64,000 nucleotides of DNA, taken from assembly GCA_023846275.1 (NCBI GenBank), contig CM043875.1, forward strand, positions 22,076,593 through 22,140,592, read 5' to 3'. The DNA is from Vanilla planifolia. Lineage: Eukaryota > Streptophyta > Magnoliopsida > Asparagales > Orchidaceae. The position numbers were made by a program, and so were the translations under genes. Within the stretch, counting starts at the first letter, position 1. Every line of letters begins with the position of its first letter. Shown piece by piece: positions 60,632-64,000 of this stretch. The notes under the pieces were generated by a model, which did no database searches, was not told the origin of the DNA, and was given only the letters and a program-made list of their open reading frames with translations.

Positions 60632-62110
60632 TCACCTTTGGTATCCAATGTAATTTAATAATTTTATTCATATATATTTTGGCCAATTTTTCTATTAAAT
60701 AAGTTTTTTTAATAGCCAAGAAATATGGTAATTTAATTAATATTTCAAGTATCACACATATATAGTCACATGTTATAGGTCATATTGGCAAACCAACCAC
60801 AAACTCCATTGTAATGCCTTCCCATTTATTCTCAAGAATAGATAAAGACTATAAAGGTCTACTTGGTTCTTGTTGTTCCCCAATTATATGTAGACATATT
60901 AAACCTTTTTAGGCCCAATCTTTTACTTTTCTTTTAAATCTTGGCCACTAATATCATTGTGATAGTTCCTAATACAATTTAGCTACTTTAGTAAGAACGA
61001 AATTCTTAGGGTTATGGGCCTCTTGAAGCAATAATTACTTTAGATGCTGATGAAAAAGAATACACAATCAACCCTAAAATCTCAATATACAATCTTTATC
61101 TAAATAAAAATAACACACAACCTTCTTTAATTTTTTTAATTAAATTAAACAATTCCTCATCTTATTTCTAATATTCTTTAATAAATTCTAACCAATTAGG
61201 ATTTAAAATAATTGAAAAAACATTTCCACATTACTTCTCTTCTTTGTTTAATTAACATTTATCAATTTCAAATGTTATCTACTTTTTATTACTTTGAGCC
61301 TTAGTTATACTAATACTTGCTTTTTGGCTTAGAGCATTTGCGGCCAATTAGCTTTCCCAAAAAGATACACAATTTTTAGATCAAAATCAGTAATAACTTC
61401 TAATCATCTTCTTTATCTCAAATTAAATTCTTTTTAGCTAAAGATTTATTCAAAATTTTAATGATTAGTAAAGACTTCATAATAAATATCATATAAATAA
61501 CATCTCCAAATTTTCAAAATTAGCACAAAAGTTGATAACTCTAAATCATAAAGTAAATAATTCTTTTCAAATAGCCTCACTACACATCCTAATCCTTAAA
61601 AAAAAGCAGTACTAAAAATTTGATACCCTTGATTTCCCTCTACCAAACTTAGATTTTGGATTATTTCAATATTTTCATTAGTATCTAAAAACTTTCTTTA
61701 CATGTTAATTCCCATTCAAACTTGATTGCTTTCTAAGTTAATCATGTTAAAAGATTTATTACTTGAGAAAATCTCTTCACAAATTTTCTTTAGTATCTAG
61801 CTAATTTTAAGAACTCTTTATCACTATTATATTAATTGGTTGTGGCCAATTTATAATGGCTAGAATTTTTTTAGAATCAATAAAAAACTTTCACTAACCA
61901 CATATCCTAAAATATTAATTAAGATAGCTAAAATTCATATTTTTTAAATTTTGTAGGCATCTAATGATTTTTCAATATCCACAACAATATATATAAATTT
62001 ATAACATTATTTTAAGTAGATTTGAAACATACTAGATATTGTCGATAAACACTATAAATTTTAAATCAATAAAAAAATTTGATTTCAATATCTCTTCAAT
62101 ATTCTGTTTA
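60632..62110 (-). pseudogene. Ty3/gypsy pol remnant (RT to integrase), truncated
   Basis: The minus strand from about 62.06 kb reads KFIVFIDNI (62038-62049 encodes FIDN, where FIDD is usual), then KKILAIINWPQPIN near 61.85 kb, both from a gypsy reverse transcriptase. Lower down, WEGITMEFVVGLP (60786-60824) is the start of a chromovirus-style integrase core, preceded by a zinc-finger tail (60.87 kb) and followed by IEKLAKIYMNKIIKLHWIPK to about 60.64 kb. The integrase ends there abruptly against the duplicated repeat. Stops are frequent. 61.0-61.8 kb is the RNase H and linker, mostly unreadable. Confidence 0.75.
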
Positions 62111-62400
62111 TAAATTCCATGAATTATTACAGTTGCATTGTTACACTCAACCTTTTTAACCAATTTTTTTAATCCACCTTATGTAACAACCCTTGTACCT
62201 ACCATTGCATTTAGCCAATCAACCTTTCACTCCTTGGATTTAATATTCAAACTAGAAGTTGTGATCCTCCAATATGATCTTAAAGTTCATATTGTATTAC
62301 TCAAAATAAACCATGATACCTTGCCAAAGGGTCATCCACATAACTTAGGAACCAATTCACCTTGGGTTAGGATAACTTTTTAGTTATAATGGCACATACA
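62110..62400. other. Short linker between gypsy pol and LTR fragment
   Basis: Upstream of the reverse transcriptase on the minus strand one would expect protease and gag. Only about 0.3 kb is present before LTR-like text starts, so gag and protease are deleted. An 81-codon plus-strand frame here is antisense to this region and not called. Confidence 0.35.
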
Positions 62401-64000
62401 AGGCACCATTGTAACATGTAACTACAAATAATACACATGCATAAATTGTTGTATATATCATCCAAATCAATAGAAAAAATATCACCAAATGATAATGAAT
62501 CCAACAATAAAGTCTATAAAATAAATCAGATACAATCAGACTCCAACAATATAATGGCCAAGTCTATTTATACATCATTAAATCAAAGGATCAATATTTT
62601 TCTATTAAATAAAAGCTAATAACTAGAAACACTAAGTGATCAATAGCTTTCTTAATAGTAAATACTCAAACTATATTATAAAAATGATATGCAATCAAAG
62701 GTACTGTAACAATAATATAGAAGTATTATAAATCAAGATAAGATCAATATCATTATTATATATATCATATAACAAGAAACCATATTAACAAGTCTAATTA
62801 GAGGAATGTATGATGCACCAATTTGAGGCTATATAACCCTCTAAGATCTTGAACCACCTCCAAGCCTGTTTAACCAAAGTCAGGGGTTGTCATCATATAA
62901 CATCATCCTCTTTTCCAAGATATGCCATAACTATAAAATCAATGCTTCTTTTTCATGATGTACCATGGCAAAATAAACCAATACGTCCTTTCTAAGGTGT
63001 GCCATAGCTAAATAAACTCGTACTTTTTTCCATGATATGCTATCATTATTTTGAGCATTCCAATCTCAAGGTCCATTGCATCAAAAGACTATCTCCTTTT
63101 AAAACTACCTACTTAACACATTTTCTTAATTCAAATCATTAATATCAATAAATGGATATCTTCATATTTTTATAAGATAACTAAATTAGTCATTTAGAAA
63201 TATTACTATTATTTAAAAAGTTTTAGGTTACCTTTAAACCCTGAATCTAGTTATCTAATAATCTAATAAAATTAAAAGTTTGTACTATTTATTATTACTT
63301 AGCCTTGTTTAGAGTTTGATCCAAAACTATTTTTCCCTTTTGGCTACCTTTGGGCACTCAACCAAGTCATATCTTAGATTCACCCTTAAGCGTCTTTCCA
63401 AAATACAACAACTCACTAATCTGGGATCACAATAGCCACCAATGACTTTGTCATCTAGCCTAGTCTAAGTCACTATGCCCATCCAATGTCTCTCTTGAGC
63501 CACTCACATAACTCTCTAGATCACCATCCAGGCTACTAACGTATGGCTTAAAAGATATAGGTTTACACAGTGTCATACCCAAATCAATAAAGCCATGCTT
63601 AGGTTTTATCCATAATAAGAACAAGCAAACTTTCTCTTTGGTTAAGCTTAATATCTTTCTTTATGGCCTTATTTTAAGCATGCACATGATTCACCAAGTT
63701 TTATTATCCATGATCCAATCCTAAAATTCATATTTAAGATATTTTTGACATAATTAAGACCTAAGTCTTATTAAACTTTGCTTACTTGGTCTATCTTAAT
63801 TCAATTATACATTAACATTTAATAAATAGCTATTCAAAGACTATATCACTCCTAAATGATCTCTTAAGATTATCCAACAAGATATAAAATCCATAATTAG
63901 GGGTTTACCATAAATTATATGCTAGCTATTAATTCTACATTAACCTCAACTAACCATTACAACCTAACATATCCTCACCCAATTCTTGCAAGCCTAAACA
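62400..64000 (-). repeat. Long gypsy-type LTR fragment (family X, minus strand), runs off the window
   Basis: The style and several phrases match the minus-strand fragments at 22.1-23.4 and 43-45.1 kb, for example the approach to AACTCTCTAGATCACCATCCAGG near 63.51 kb against CCCCAAATCACCATTTAGGG near 44.33 kb. Because it lies just upstream of the minus-strand gypsy pol, it could be the 5' LTR of that element. TGTCATACCC at 63572-63581 resembles an LTR terminus. Confidence 0.45.

Overview
This window is plant nuclear DNA, very probably from a flowering plant. It is strongly AT-rich, and almost all of it is decayed retrotransposon sequence: Ty1/copia, Ty3/gypsy-type LTRs, and L1-type LINEs with an RNase H domain. 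The only gene I can support is an AP2/ERF transcription factor. I cannot name the species. I see no bacterial operons, CRISPR array, rRNA or convincing tRNA gene.

Layout. 1-1446 is the 3' part of a long gypsy-type LTR. From about 2.2 to 14.4 kb lies one L1-type LINE on the minus strand (ORF1, endonuclease, reverse transcriptase, RNase H in that order). It is split by two later insertions: a 3.9-kb solo LTR (8237-12142) with a perfect 5-bp target duplication, and a 3.1-kb LTR element (3116-6245) that appears to encode only Gag and an aspartic protease. About 14.4-15.65 kb is unassigned, and 15.65-18.99 kb is a truncated LTR of the same long family. From about 19.0 to 21.2 kb is a small gene island, richer in GC and CpG, holding the ERF gene (19717-20412), its promoter and a 56-codon ORF of unknown status. 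21.3-22.1 kb is a minus-strand copia gag fragment and 22.1-23.4 kb a minus-strand piece of the long LTR family.

23.4-31.06 kb is a decayed copia (Sirevirus-like) element with diverged LTRs, primer-binding site, gag, integrase, reverse transcriptase and RNase H remnants. A second solo LTR of the long family fills 32615-37413, with perfect 10-bp terminal inverted repeats. 38-43 kb holds copia LTRs in tandem with a short gag remnant between two of them. 43.1-45.1 kb is another minus-strand long-LTR fragment. From 45.1 to 55.5 kb three further LINE fragments lie head to tail on the minus strand, with a minus-strand copia pol fragment between two of them. 55.5-58.6 kb is unassigned apart from a (TA)n microsatellite. 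58.6-60.63 kb contains a 0.42-kb direct duplication that abuts a truncated minus-strand gypsy pol (60.63-62.1 kb), followed by a last long-LTR fragment to the window end.

The transposon reading frames are full of stops and frameshifts, so none should make a full protein. The ERF gene is intact and intronless. It looks like a RAP2.11/ERN-type (group V) ERF with unusual residues at DNA-contact positions, and its promoter carries three GCC-box-like sites. All boundaries given with 'about' were judged by eye from repeated text or translated motifs.
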